NCBI GenBank assembly: GCA_905147135.1
Contig: LR990043.1
Coordinates: 6,979,057-7,043,056, forward strand
Direction of reading: 5' to 3'
From: Blastobasis lacticolella
Taxonomy: Eukaryota; Arthropoda; Insecta; Lepidoptera; Blastobasidae
DNA length: 64,000 nucleotides
Made by a program: the position numbers and the translations under genes. The notes under the pieces were generated by a model, which saw only the letters and a list, made by a program, of their open reading frames with translations, searched no databases and was not told where the DNA came from. Positions 59,001-64,000 of the stretch are shown here, piece after piece; the first letter of the stretch is position 1; the number at the start of each line of letters is the position of its first letter.

Positions 59001-61336
59001 CCTTATAGAAGCGTCGTCGGTGGCCGAGTGGTTTAGGTATCCGACTGTACCAATGTCATACCAATGAATCTTTTCTGAACCATGTACGTTAGTTTAATGC
59101 TAACCGTCGCTGCAACGGCGAGAGAAAACATGAGACTGAACGTGTAACCATGATTCCATCTGGTCAGGTTCCCCTGTTAGCAGGGACACGGAGGTCAGTT
59201 GGCAGTCGCTCCACTGTTATTACCTGATCTGCCAAATTCTGGATCATGGTCAAGGCGGACCCCGGGCCCTCGTGTGCGAGAGGACAACCGGGACATTAAC
59301 GCCAATGCCTACTTATATAAACTTAGGTACTACAGGCATAGTGTCATCAGCTAACAAAAAAAATAGGTTTCAAATGTTTAAACCGATTTTGCTCTGTTCC
59401 ATAAAACACACATGTAAATAGATACCTAACTCACAACAGCTGCATGCTTTCGTCCCTAGATCCTGTCCTCGCAGATGGAGGTGCGATGTAAATGCCACGG
59501 GCTGTCCGGCAGCTGCCAGCTAAAGACCTGCTGGCGAGCTACACCAGACTTCAGGGTCGTGGCGTCCACCATCAAGAGACAGTACCGGAAGGTAAGCCTT
59601 GTTGCGGTTACACAAGAGTTTTGTATCAGCTGGAAGGAATCTTGATATTTTTAACAGACTTAAAAAAGGGGTACAAAACTTTTCGGAATCTTTTATTTTA
59701 TATGTATGTTCCCCGATTACTCGCTGACGCCTGAACCGATTTGGGAAATTATTTTTTGGTTAAAAACCTATACCTACTTCCCAAATGGCTCCATGGTCAT
59801 CAGGTCAAGATCAGATGATGGAAACATTGTGAAATCGAAGGCATCCCTCGAAAAGTGTAGGCCATATGGGGTGTTTGTTACGTTATCATATTTTCGCTTC
59901 AGAGTGTCATAATCTGATGATGGTCTGCTTATGACGAAGCCACAGAACTCTAGGACGTTTAAAAACTAGGGGTTTTGAAGTCGATGCCACACAGTAACCC
60001 TTCCCCTCCCCCAAAAGCTTTACCGCCTCCCCTGATGAACAAATCTGTGCTGGCACCGAGTCAATAAATGATATCTAACTTAATCGTAATGTATGATAAA
60101 AAGCTATTTTTTTACTATTTCGTGATTTGAACCTCTTTCCTACTATCGGCCAGTTTAGGCACCCGTAGGTGGTACTAACCTCATACCTAACAACACAATT
60201 TCAGGCACTCATGGTGGCCCAGGAGGAGCTGAATGATGCGCCGAGCGTGTTGCGCGGGAGGCCGCGCGGGCGCGGGCGCCGCCGCGGCCGGGCGCGCCCT
60301 GCCCCGAAGATCAGCCTGCTGTTCTTTGAAAAGTAAGGATTATCATGCCCAATGCAGTTCATTGTCACACCTTGGAGTGCGGTTCCAAAGAAACTTTCTC
60401 CCACGCACACAAAGGTTATGTAATGAACTACCTGGAGAAGCTTTCCCTGAAGAGTACAACATGGAGTTCTTCAAGAAAGGGGTGAAAAGGTTTTTACGGG
60501 GTCGGCAACGCGTTGGTGATAGTGAGGTTTTGCAAACGTCCATAGGTTGCGGTGACTGCTTACTTCAGGCAGGCCGTAGGCTTGTTTGCCATCTTAGTGG
60601 TCTAAAAAAATGCCCTTATTTGCCCACGCAAAACATCTCTCTCTGAGTCATGCTGTAAAAAGTATTGGCTTCATATTTTATGACCGGCCGCTGAACGGCA
60701 CCACCCCTATTGAGAATGCTGTTAGGATCGCAGTATTTAAAATGTAAATATATTATTTAAAAGAGTCTGGATTCTGGGTTCGATTCCAATCGGGTAGAAA
60801 TGGGCGGGTAAAACTTGGAAAAAAACGTAAATAGAAAGTAGGTAGAGGTAAGAACTCTAGTGTGGGACTCTAAGTGTGGCTAAACATTTTGAACACTAAT
60901 CCAAATATTTAATAGACGGCGAAAGATCAGTTCCTATTGGATTTAAATACAAACTGAAGTCAATCACGACCACAACTAAAGTTACGACTCAACTAAATAT
61001 CAAAATTAGACACTAATCATCCCTCCAACAGACTACATTGAAACACCTTTTAACTTCTGTATAATTACATTTTAAATTCACACACTCTGCTTGTCCACCT
61101 CCAGATCTCCAAGTTACTGCGAAGCCGACAGCATCTACTCTGCCGGCACCTCAGGCCGGGTCTGCCGCATTGGCAGGAGCAGTCGCTCCGGATCCTGCGA
61201 CCTGCTGTGCTGCGGTCGAGGCCATGCGCTGGTCAGGAAGTCCAGCATCAAGCCCTGCAACTGTACATTCCACTGGTGCTGCAGAGTGGACTGTCAGCGA
61301 TGCAGAGACGATAAGTGGATAGCCGTCTGCAAGTAG
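28949..61336 (+). CDS. Wnt10: Wnt10 secreted signalling ligand, complete six-exon gene
   Basis: Secreted, lipid-modified Wnt ligand acting through Frizzled receptors. Coding exons are 28949-29034, 37468-37715, 48723-49039, 59460-59591, 60205-60332 and 61105-61336. Every junction is GT/AG and the phases match, giving 380 residues plus TAG, close to the usual Wnt10 length. Residues 1-28 are a signal peptide. The mature chain has 24 cysteines, as expected for a full Wnt. Seen in the translation: ECQHQF..RWNCSSL (81-96), CHGLSGSC (229-236, Ser233 being the position that Porcupine acylates in Wnts), FFEKSP (301-306), CCGRGH (339-344), FHWCC (359-363) and a C-terminal VCK. The ECQHQF, NCSSL and FFEKSP blocks favour Wnt10 over other subfamilies. 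Possible N-glycosylation sequons are Asn92 and Asn356. Wnt10 usually sits in a Wnt1-Wnt6-Wnt10 cluster in insects, but no neighbour is visible here. Identity is confident; the first exon is the least certain part. Confidence 0.93.
29725..29895 (-). repeat. Family B fragment in intron 1
   Basis: ACCGCATCAAAATCCGTTGC and AAAGCGACTTTTATACTAT in minus orientation, diverged. Confidence 0.6.
30425..30655 (+). repeat. Family B copy in intron 1
   Basis: Near complete: TATAGTATAAAACAACATCG, CCCGCCGTCTGTCCCTATGT, TTAAAACTACGTAACAGG, TTTTCAACAATAGATAGAG and a GGTAGG-rich stretch before GTACGCGAAC. Confidence 0.78.
30680..31050 (-). repeat. Family F copy in intron 1
   Basis: Inverted relative to 6811-7585: GCCATCACAGGCATGAG, TGCATGAATCGTAGCTGTTA and TGGGCGACAGTTACCGCGTA. 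It lacks the SINE, so it marks the uninterrupted state of this family. Confidence 0.7.
31700..31765 (+). repeat. SINE-A scrap in intron 1
   Basis: AATGACTTTATTCTGAGTTATG and TTAGTTGAACACTAACCGATG match the SINE-A body only. Confidence 0.6.
31835..31975 (-). repeat. Family B copy in intron 1
   Basis: AATCACTCTATTTATTGTTG, TTAAAATCCGTTGCGTAG and GATGCGACTTTGTTTTTTAC, minus orientation. Confidence 0.72.
32480..32670 (-). repeat. Family B copy in intron 1
   Basis: CGCGACTTCGTTCGCGTACA, AAAATCCGTTGCGTACTTTA and GGGAAACGACTTTATTTCAT, minus orientation. Confidence 0.75.
35475..35790 (-). repeat. SINE-A copy in intron 1
   Basis: Diverged full-span copy with a (CTA)n expansion at about 35612-35632 in its body. 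The head near 35730-35785 is badly decayed. Confidence 0.75.
36252..36325 (-). repeat. Family H fragment in intron 1
   Basis: CACACAGCGCCAACAAGCCC, AAAGTAAG and AAGCTTGTGTTATGAGTGC match one end of 26462-26660. Confidence 0.55.
37468..37715 (+). CDS. Wnt10: Wnt10 exon 2: N-terminal domain
   Basis: Encodes residues 29-111 and the first base of Gly112. It carries the first four conserved cysteines (47, 61, 82, 93) and the block ECQHQFRWHRWNCSSL, very close to vertebrate Wnt10. N92-C93-S94 is a sequon. The chosen acceptor is TTGCAG at 37462-37467. A second AG 6 nt upstream (CTTCCAG, exon starting 37462) is in frame and would replace Trp29 with Cys-Cys-Arg. The downstream site is preferred because it gives the standard cysteine count. 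Donor is AGAG|GTGAGC, phase 1. Confidence 0.92.
38880..41660 (+). promoter_or_regulatory. Repeat-poor, CpG-rich intron 2 block (candidate enhancers)
   Basis: GC/CpG-rich islands at about 38880-38985, 39795-39900 and 41335-41460 stand in a stretch with no recognisable repeats, in contrast to the rest of the introns. Lack of transposons and retained composition in an intron of a developmental gene is suggestive of constraint. This is inference only. Confidence 0.3.
41910..42105 (+). repeat. Family B copy in intron 2
   Basis: AAAACAAAGTCGCTTCGCGC, GCAACGGATTTTAATGCGG, CAACAGATAGAGTGATTCAA and GTACGCGAACGAAGTCGCGC. Confidence 0.8.
42985..43170 (+). repeat. Family B-related fragment in intron 2
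   Basis: AAGCAAAGTTGATCTCCGC, CTAAGCAACGGATTTTGATG and a GTTAGAGAATTTCTTCCGAA stretch. A diverged subfamily, also seen at 29725. Confidence 0.55.
44525..44711 (-). repeat. SINE-A with deletion, intron 2
   Basis: CGTCTTGGCGGTAAGATC at the tail, the GACCTCCGTGACCCTGCTAC block, then TTCACTCGG joined directly to ACCGACGTTCC of the head. The part between is lost. Confidence 0.8.
45288..45620 (+). repeat. SINE-A, full-span copy, intron 2
   Basis: Head GGTCGGTGGCCGAATGGTTT with box B GGTTCGAACCC. Tail ACCGGGACATCAGAACGCC. A short extra segment near 45480-45500 partly repeats the CACGGAGGTCAGATGGCAG block. Confidence 0.85.
46672..47052 (+). repeat. SINE-A with a small insertion, intron 2
   Basis: Head GCGGTGGAGTAGTGGTTAAGG through tail CGGGACATAAACGCCAAGAT. 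About 50 bp of ATTTG-repeat sequence (46917-46965) interrupts the body, with GACA/GACAC text at both edges. Confidence 0.85.
47053..47529. other. Intron 2, nothing recognised
   Basis: AT-rich intronic DNA without repeats or exon-like frames. Confidence 0.6.
47530..47690 (+). pseudogene. Family C LINE fragment in intron 2
   Basis: TTTCCTTTGGACTATGACAT, GGGCAACGCATTGGTAACTC, CATAGGCGGCGGTGAGCACT and an A-rich tail. On the opposite strand it supplies part of a 215-codon chance ORF (47420-48067). Confidence 0.78.
47700..48419. other. Intron 2, small duplication only
   Basis: CCTAGCACGCTCAAGAACCA (47703) and CCTAGCAAACCCAAGAACCA (47742) are a 39-bp-spaced diverged pair. The rest shows nothing recognisable. 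Confidence 0.5.
48420..48640 (-). repeat. Family G copy just upstream of exon 3
   Basis: CTATAACAGTCCACTGCTGG, AACAGAAAACACTGTTGCCC, TTTTCTACGG and CCAGGGGGTTGGTGCAATAT match family G inverted. Its right end is about 80 bp from the exon 3 acceptor. Confidence 0.7.
48723..49039 (+). CDS. Wnt10: Wnt10 exon 3: central N-terminal domain
   Basis: Encodes the end of Gly112 and residues 113-217. It begins GYREAAFLYALTAAGVAHAV, the classic Wnt helix, followed by cysteines in RACAQG, LSCGCD and SGCSHN, then YSKRFLDARE and NVHNNNAGR. Between CGCD and WEW is a low-complexity charged loop (RASRASRDPHRP, then KGDKGDKDK), where Wnt10 proteins vary in length. Acceptor is TTTCATCAG and donor is ATG|GTGAGT, phase 0. 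A longer open frame (48644-49156) simply reads through both splice sites. Confidence 0.95.
49857..50203 (-). repeat. SINE-A, full-span copy, intron 3
   Basis: Tail CATCTTGGCATTAATGACCC to head CTTAACCACTCGGCCACCGA, with only small differences (a CATGGCCGC repeat near 50116-50135). Confidence 0.88.
50440..52600. other. Repeat-poor part of intron 3
   Basis: No recognisable repeats over about 2.1 kb. The first part is moderately GC-rich and has open frames (146 codons plus at 50419-50859; 82 codons minus at 50294-50542) with no similarity I know. Possible conserved regulatory DNA. Confidence 0.4.
52660..52860 (+). pseudogene. Family E LINE ORF2 tail, intron 3
   Basis: The + strand reads LWNELPGEVFPGEYNMEFFK, with the frame broken soon after. 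It ends in TTGGTATAAAAAAAA. SINE-A begins immediately afterwards. Confidence 0.78.
52863..53155 (+). repeat. SINE-A copy, intron 3
   Basis: Head GAGCGTCTGTGGCCTTATGG with damaged box B (AGTTCGAGCC). It runs to GGACCCCGAGCCCTCGTG, where a second, inverted SINE-A piece begins. Confidence 0.82.
53153..53250 (-). repeat. SINE-A fragment, inverted, intron 3
   Basis: TGCCATCTAACCTCCGTGAC through TCACGATGTTTTCCCTCACC in minus orientation, abutting the + copy head to tail. Confidence 0.72.
53251..55362. other. Intron 3, nothing recognised
   Basis: Contains a C11 run (53339-53349) and moderately GC-rich DNA to 53660, then AT-rich DNA. ORFs of 84-106 codons show no recognisable similarity. Confidence 0.55.
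55363..55485 (-). repeat. Family B copy, intron 3
   Basis: GGCGCGACTTTGTTCGCGGA, AATCACTTTATCTGTTGTTG and ATTAAAATCCGTTG, minus orientation, truncated. Confidence 0.72.
55668..55895 (+). repeat. Family B copy with GTAGGG-repeat expansion
   Basis: Begins ATACATAGTATAAAACAAAG. Between 55745 and 55880 an irregular GGGTAGGGGTAGAGTAG tandem replaces the short G-rich stretch of other copies. Ends near CGCCACGCGAACG. Confidence 0.78.
56300..56410 (+). pseudogene. LINE ORF2 tail fragment, intron 3
   Basis: AGATCGGGCGAAGTGGGGAA and GGCAGACGCCAGGATTGACC GCTAGGATGAT match the LINE tails at 2851 and 11640. Confidence 0.65.
56448..56665 (+). repeat. SINE-A, 5'-truncated, with target-site duplication
   Basis: Starts in the GAGGGAAAACATCGTGATGA body block and ends ACCGAGACATTAACGCAAAG plus an ATTATTATT tail. 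CAACTTCGAAAT occurs just left (about 56434-56446) and just right (about 56672-56684) of the copy. Confidence 0.82.
56690..59009. other. Intron 3, CpG-rich block but no exon supported
   Basis: AT-rich and featureless to about 58400. At 58430-58880 the DNA becomes strongly CpG-rich and has a 46-codon ORF (58426-58566) ending at a donor-like AG|GTGAGA. See findings. Confidence 0.5.
59010..59310 (+). repeat. SINE-A copy near exon 4
   Basis: Head CGTCGGTGGCCGAGTGGTTT with the anticodon and B-box region deleted (CCGACTGTACCAATG). Tail ACCGGGACATTAACGCCAAT. It lies 150 bp upstream of exon 4. Confidence 0.85.
59460..59591 (+). CDS. Wnt10: Wnt10 exon 4: lipid-acylation loop
   Basis: Encodes residues 218-261, starting ILSSQMEVRCKCHGLSGSC. 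Ser233 in CHGLSGSC is the site acylated in Wnts by Porcupine, and TCW follows. The exon start is a choice between two in-frame AGs. CCCTAG (59454-59459) gives the residue count between AGR and the CKCHG motif found in vertebrate Wnt10. CTCGCAG (ending 59474) would delete five residues (ILSSQ). I chose the first on spacing. Donor is AAG|GTAAGC, phase 0. Confidence 0.9.
59592..60204 (+). other. Wnt10 intron 4 (613 bp)
   Basis: Runs from GTAAGC to TTTCAG. The middle (about 59690-59940) resembles a diverged interspersed repeat (label J: text around TGTATGTTCCCCGATTACTCG and GCCTGAACCGATTTGG), a type common in moth introns by my recollection. No exon is visible in it. Confidence 0.75.
60205..60332 (+). 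CDS. Wnt10: Wnt10 exon 5: variable linker
   Basis: Encodes residues 262-303 and two bases of Lys304. ALMVAQEELNDAPSVL leads into an arginine-rich stretch (about nine Arg in RGRPRGRGRRRGRAR, 278-292) and then KISLLFFEK, which joins exon 6 to give FFEKSP. This is the linker between the N- and C-terminal Wnt domains, variable in length and often basic in Wnt10. The DNA of the Arg stretch is almost pure G+C, unlike the rest of the gene. Acceptor is TTTCAG, donor is AAAA|GTAAGG, phase 2. Confidence 0.92.
60333..61104 (+). other. Wnt10 intron 5 (772 bp)
   Basis: Runs from GTAAGG to CCTCCAG. A LINE ORF2 tail fragment (family E, 60350-60605) starts about 20 bp after the donor. The remainder has a GGTTCGATTCC match at about 60778-60788, possibly the B box of an old tRNA-derived repeat, and nothing else recognisable. 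Confidence 0.75.
60350..60605 (+). pseudogene. Family E LINE ORF2 tail, intron 5
   Basis: The + strand reads VRFQRNFLPRTQRLCNELPG then EYNMEFFKKGVKRFLRGRQR, a well-preserved frame of about 70 codons. Ends near GGTCTAAAAAAATG. It starts about 20 bp after the exon 5 donor, in the same orientation as Wnt10. Confidence 0.82.
61105..61336 (+). CDS. Wnt10: Wnt10 exon 6: C-terminal cysteine-rich domain
   Basis: Completes Lys304 and encodes residues 305-380 and TAG. It holds twelve cysteines: YC, VC, SC, CC, PC, NC, CC, DC, RC and the terminal VCK. The motifs SGSCDLLCCGRGH and CNCTFHWCCRVDC form the Frizzled-contacting C-terminal domain. N356-C357-T358 is a possible sequon. The exon ends the gene with the usual Wnt ...WIAVCK-stop. 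No truncation is seen. Confidence 0.95.
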
Positions 61337-62061
61337 TACCTTTGGTGATGGTGGTTCCTGTGCGCTGTAGTGGTTTCTCTTTGGTTTAATGCCCGGAGCT
61401 TCCTCGGGGAGATAAAAAAGCTTTTTTGCAGTAGAAGTGGACGTTATATGTGAAGAACCCATATGGACAGTCGTAGCAAATGTTTCTTTAGAGACTAATA
61501 TCTTTTCAAGGTCTCCCGCGTCTATTGTAGCGATAAAACTTTCGATTATTCCATGTATTTATTTGCCATGCTCATTTTATCTGTGGTACTATTTTAAGGA
61601 ATAAAAAAATGGAAGGTGTAGATTAATGTACTCTTAACTTGAACTTGGCATGACCGGAAAGTGTCAGGTGTAATCTTAAAATTACGTAATTCAAAACAAT
61701 TTTGAATAAATAACCATTAATGTATAGATTAACAAAATACTTGTTAGGTGTATTGATAAAACTTAATGTAAAATTTGCATATTTTTACAATTGCTTTAAA
61801 TAGACGATTTTGTTAATATTGTACAAAATAACTTAATAACTTCATGATCAATTATTATTGCATGAGTTTGGTATCAAACAGTATTTTAGGCTAAATCTAT
61901 CTCTTGATCTTAACATAAGTTTTGTGTAAATATCTTACCTATTTTTACTTGTCAATTTAACATTCCAGCGCCGTGATATTATCAATTTCTTTATTTATTG
62001 TAGATTTAAGATCAATTTGTACCGACAGTTTTTTATTTATTAATTAAGTAAATATAATAAA
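61337..62061 (+). promoter_or_regulatory. Probable Wnt10 3'UTR with candidate poly(A) signals
   Basis: AATAAA hexamers occur at 61600-61605, 61705-61710 and 62056-62061. The last is followed by T/G-rich sequence (TTATTGTTTCATATGGTG), typical downstream context. Which one is used cannot be decided from sequence. No other gene is visible. Confidence 0.5.
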
Positions 62062-62235
62062 GCCCGCATATATTATTGTTTCATATGGTGCAGATCGTTA
62101 GTAGATAGGTTACCTATCGCGGACATACTTCCCAATTTAATTGAAATACCTACTTTCATAGAAAATACCTTGCCAGACTGATAATTTAAAACACAAAAAC
62201 ACAACAACACAAATATGCAGTAGGTACAGTTTTAA
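62062..62235. other. 3' flank, nothing recognised
   Basis: AT-rich DNA after the last candidate poly(A) signal. Confidence 0.6.
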
Positions 62236-62366
62236 AGGTTATCTGGAAGGCATCGCTCGTTACATTGTTTTAAGGCCGCCTTTGCTCATCAGCCAATTTA
62301 CATCAGCAAGAGACAGGTGAGCAAAGGCGGCCTTAGCGTTACAAGCGATGTCTTCCAGATAATCAT
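62236..62366. repeat. Foldback pair of LINE 3' tails
   Basis: The left arm (62236-62291: GGTTATCTGGAAGGCATCGC, AAGGCCGCCTTTGCTCA) is inverted in the right arm (62310-62366: TGAGCAAAGGCGGCCTTA, GCGATGTCTTCCAGATAA). The arm sequence matches the LINE tails at 10557 and 62925. Confidence 0.8.
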
Positions 62367-62920
62367 TAAACCAATTTTTTTAGAAATTTAATAGATACCT
62401 ATTGTGTTTTAGTTGTGTAATTTAACAAGGAACATACAATTAGAACAGAACATGTGTTCGGGCTGATGCCAATTTCAATTGTACAGTTTCACCATCGTAC
62501 TACCTATCTACACAAAGTAAACAACATTACCAAGAATGTACCTTAAAAGACCTAAAAGGGATAGTCTAGTAATTAACGTTACAATAAGGACTTTCTAACC
62601 GCACAAAATTACATTAACGATACACTCAACGTAATTTTCGTTTGTACCTAAATAAAAAACGCGCACACTACATCTCATTGTTTCTCTCGTACTGACAGTT
62701 GATTGAGTATGGCTTCCTATATCTATTCGCAACCATTTAGTTTATTGTACAACTTACATTACTACTTACTGGTATTAGTATTTGATTAGTAATTAGTATA
62801 TTATAGTCTGCCTATATTTACATCCTCATATGTATATATGGGGCTAAATTCTTTAAAGTTAATTGTTTTTACTCTTAATTGCCTTCACCGCTCATCAAAG
62901 GTCTTCTCGGCTTATCAAAG
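62367..62920. other. 3' flank, nothing recognised
   Basis: AT-rich intergenic DNA. Two ATCAAAGGT motifs lie at 62895-62920. Confidence 0.6.
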
Positions 62921-62924
62921 GTTA

Positions 62925-63045
62925 GCTGGAAGAAATCCCGTTGTGGGATAAGCTCGCCTTTTGCATTATAAACTGTATTTTTAGTTCCTGTAATGTTATA
63001 AATTGATGCAATAAAGAGATTACATACATACATACATACATACAT
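62925..63045 (+). repeat. LINE 3' tail with (TACA)n end
   Basis: GGTTAGCTGGAAGAAATCCC, GGGATAAGCTCGCCTTTTGC and ATGCAATAAAGAG, followed by about five TACA/CATA units. The simple-repeat tail is typical of non-LTR element 3' ends. Confidence 0.75.
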
Positions 63046-63924
63046 GGGTCGCCCCGTCTTACCTAGCCACTCCGTCATGCCACCTTCCCCAACTGCGCTC
63101 AGTAGGTAGCTGGTACATTAGTCGCTTAAGAATCACATTTATGTACAGCCACAGCAAGATATGCATGTGTATGATTAATTATTATAATAAAAACACACAA
63201 TTCTCTTGCGTACTAATGCTCAATAAAGCATCCGGTCATATTATGTTCACGGGTTCATCAGAAAAGTCGCACATGCTTACAGAGTATGTAAAGCTATTTT
63301 TATCAGATACAAATATTTATTTGTTCCACAAGAGAGGCAAGAAGGCTATGGATATACCTATATGGATATAAATAGACATAAACAAAAAAAAAATCGAAGC
63401 AACTATTAGGTATCTACTTACTTGCCCAAAACCTTTCTTTCAGTAACGCATGACCTATATAAATCTTCTAAAAACATTCTTTAAAAATCATAAACGTCGC
63501 ATCTCCACCCGTGTATATCCACAGTCCACACAAAGCTAAAAGACACAAAAACACTGACAATATCAATGATCTCTCAGATGGGCACTTAAACAGGAGCGAC
63601 AACTCAATGGGTTTGCTTGCAATTATCCAGATATTTCCGGTTAATTTGGCCTCTCGAGTCGAGTACCTCTTTTGTGCTGGTCCGACGCGCATAATGGCTA
63701 CTCAAACATACAGACAGACACCGATACTTGCGAAAATAAATAAAAACATGCCTATCTGTGCGTGAAAATTGTATTACAAAGGCGCTCGTTCGCGCTGTAA
63801 AAACGCGTAGGTAGTTAGCTGTAGATCAATTTTTTACACTACAAAAAATATTATTTCAAAATGATATGGTAAGTAAGATAAGAAAAGCGCATAGGCGATT
63901 CTATGTACTACTACTTAGGTAGAT
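63046..63924. other. No gene seen
   Basis: Intergenic. The 84-, 76- and 74-codon ORFs show no recognisable similarity. Confidence 0.55.
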
Positions 63925-64000
63925 ATCTATACATAGTATAAAACAAAGTCACTTCCCGCCGTCTGTCCCTATGTATACATATATCTATGTACGAATTTTA
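63925..64000 (+). repeat. Family B copy cut by window end
   Basis: ATACATAGTATAAAACAAAG, CCCGCCGTCTGTCCCTATGT and ATCTATGTACG match the 5' part of family B. Confidence 0.75.

Larger units (their letters stand above)
49040..59459 (+). other. Wnt10 intron 3 (10.4 kb)
   Basis: Repeat copies (SINE-A, E, B, LINE tail) are listed separately. The stretches 50440-52600 and 53260-55350 lack recognisable repeats. A strongly CpG-rich block lies at about 58430-58880. The 146-codon ORF at 50419-50859 resembles no family I know and is not annotated as a gene. Confidence 0.75.

Noticed and set aside
60233..60646. 137-codon ORF across exon 5 and intron 5 as a protein
   Set aside because: It reads exon 5 in the wrong frame and then the LINE family E fragment, with no biological join.

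Overview
This 64 kb window looks like nuclear DNA from a moth or butterfly (Lepidoptera). It is AT-rich and full of short, decayed interspersed repeats, and it holds one large intron-containing gene. The order is inferred from the repeat types (tRNA-derived SINEs, LINE 3' ends, short inverted-repeat elements, the TAGGTA-rich background) and from the insect-type Wnt gene. No prokaryotic or viral gene organisation is visible. I cannot name the species.

The only protein-coding gene I can support is a complete Wnt10 orthologue on the + strand. Its six coding exons are 28949-29034, 37468-37715, 48723-49039, 59460-59591, 60205-60332 and 61105-61336. All junctions are GT/AG, all phases agree, and the joined frame is 1143 nt (380 residues). 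The product has a signal peptide, 24 cysteines after the signal peptide, the CHGLSGSC loop that carries the lipid-modified serine, and the Wnt C-terminal cysteine knot. A TATA-like box with GC-rich leader lies upstream, two short uORFs precede the start codon, and several AATAAA sites follow the stop. Introns 1-3 are 8-11 kb each and contain GC/CpG-rich, repeat-poor blocks that are candidate regulatory DNA. No Wnt6 or Wnt1 exon is visible in the roughly 28 kb upstream or 2.6 kb downstream.

Positions 1-28400 contain no protein-coding gene I recognise. They hold one intact tRNA-Gly(CCC) gene (9023-9092, minus) and many repeats. The main repeat is a tRNA-derived SINE of about 330 bp, here called SINE-A, with about 18 copies or fragments across the window, several nested with other elements. 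Others are LINE ORF2 C-terminal fragments (families C and E plus RT-tail pieces), inverted-repeat elements resembling MITEs (9388-9524, 9656-9761, 12139-12264, 19051-19207, 62236-62366), a very common unclassified repeat (family B), and local duplications (2851-3192, 25857-26051). Positions 61337-64000 are the Wnt10 3' flank with LINE tails and a family B copy cut by the window edge.

No previously undescribed system is evident. The points most worth checking are two in-frame tandem splice acceptors in Wnt10, its overlapping uORF, an arginine-rich GC-rich linker exon, and the SINE/MITE nesting. Family letters (A-J) are labels made up for this window.
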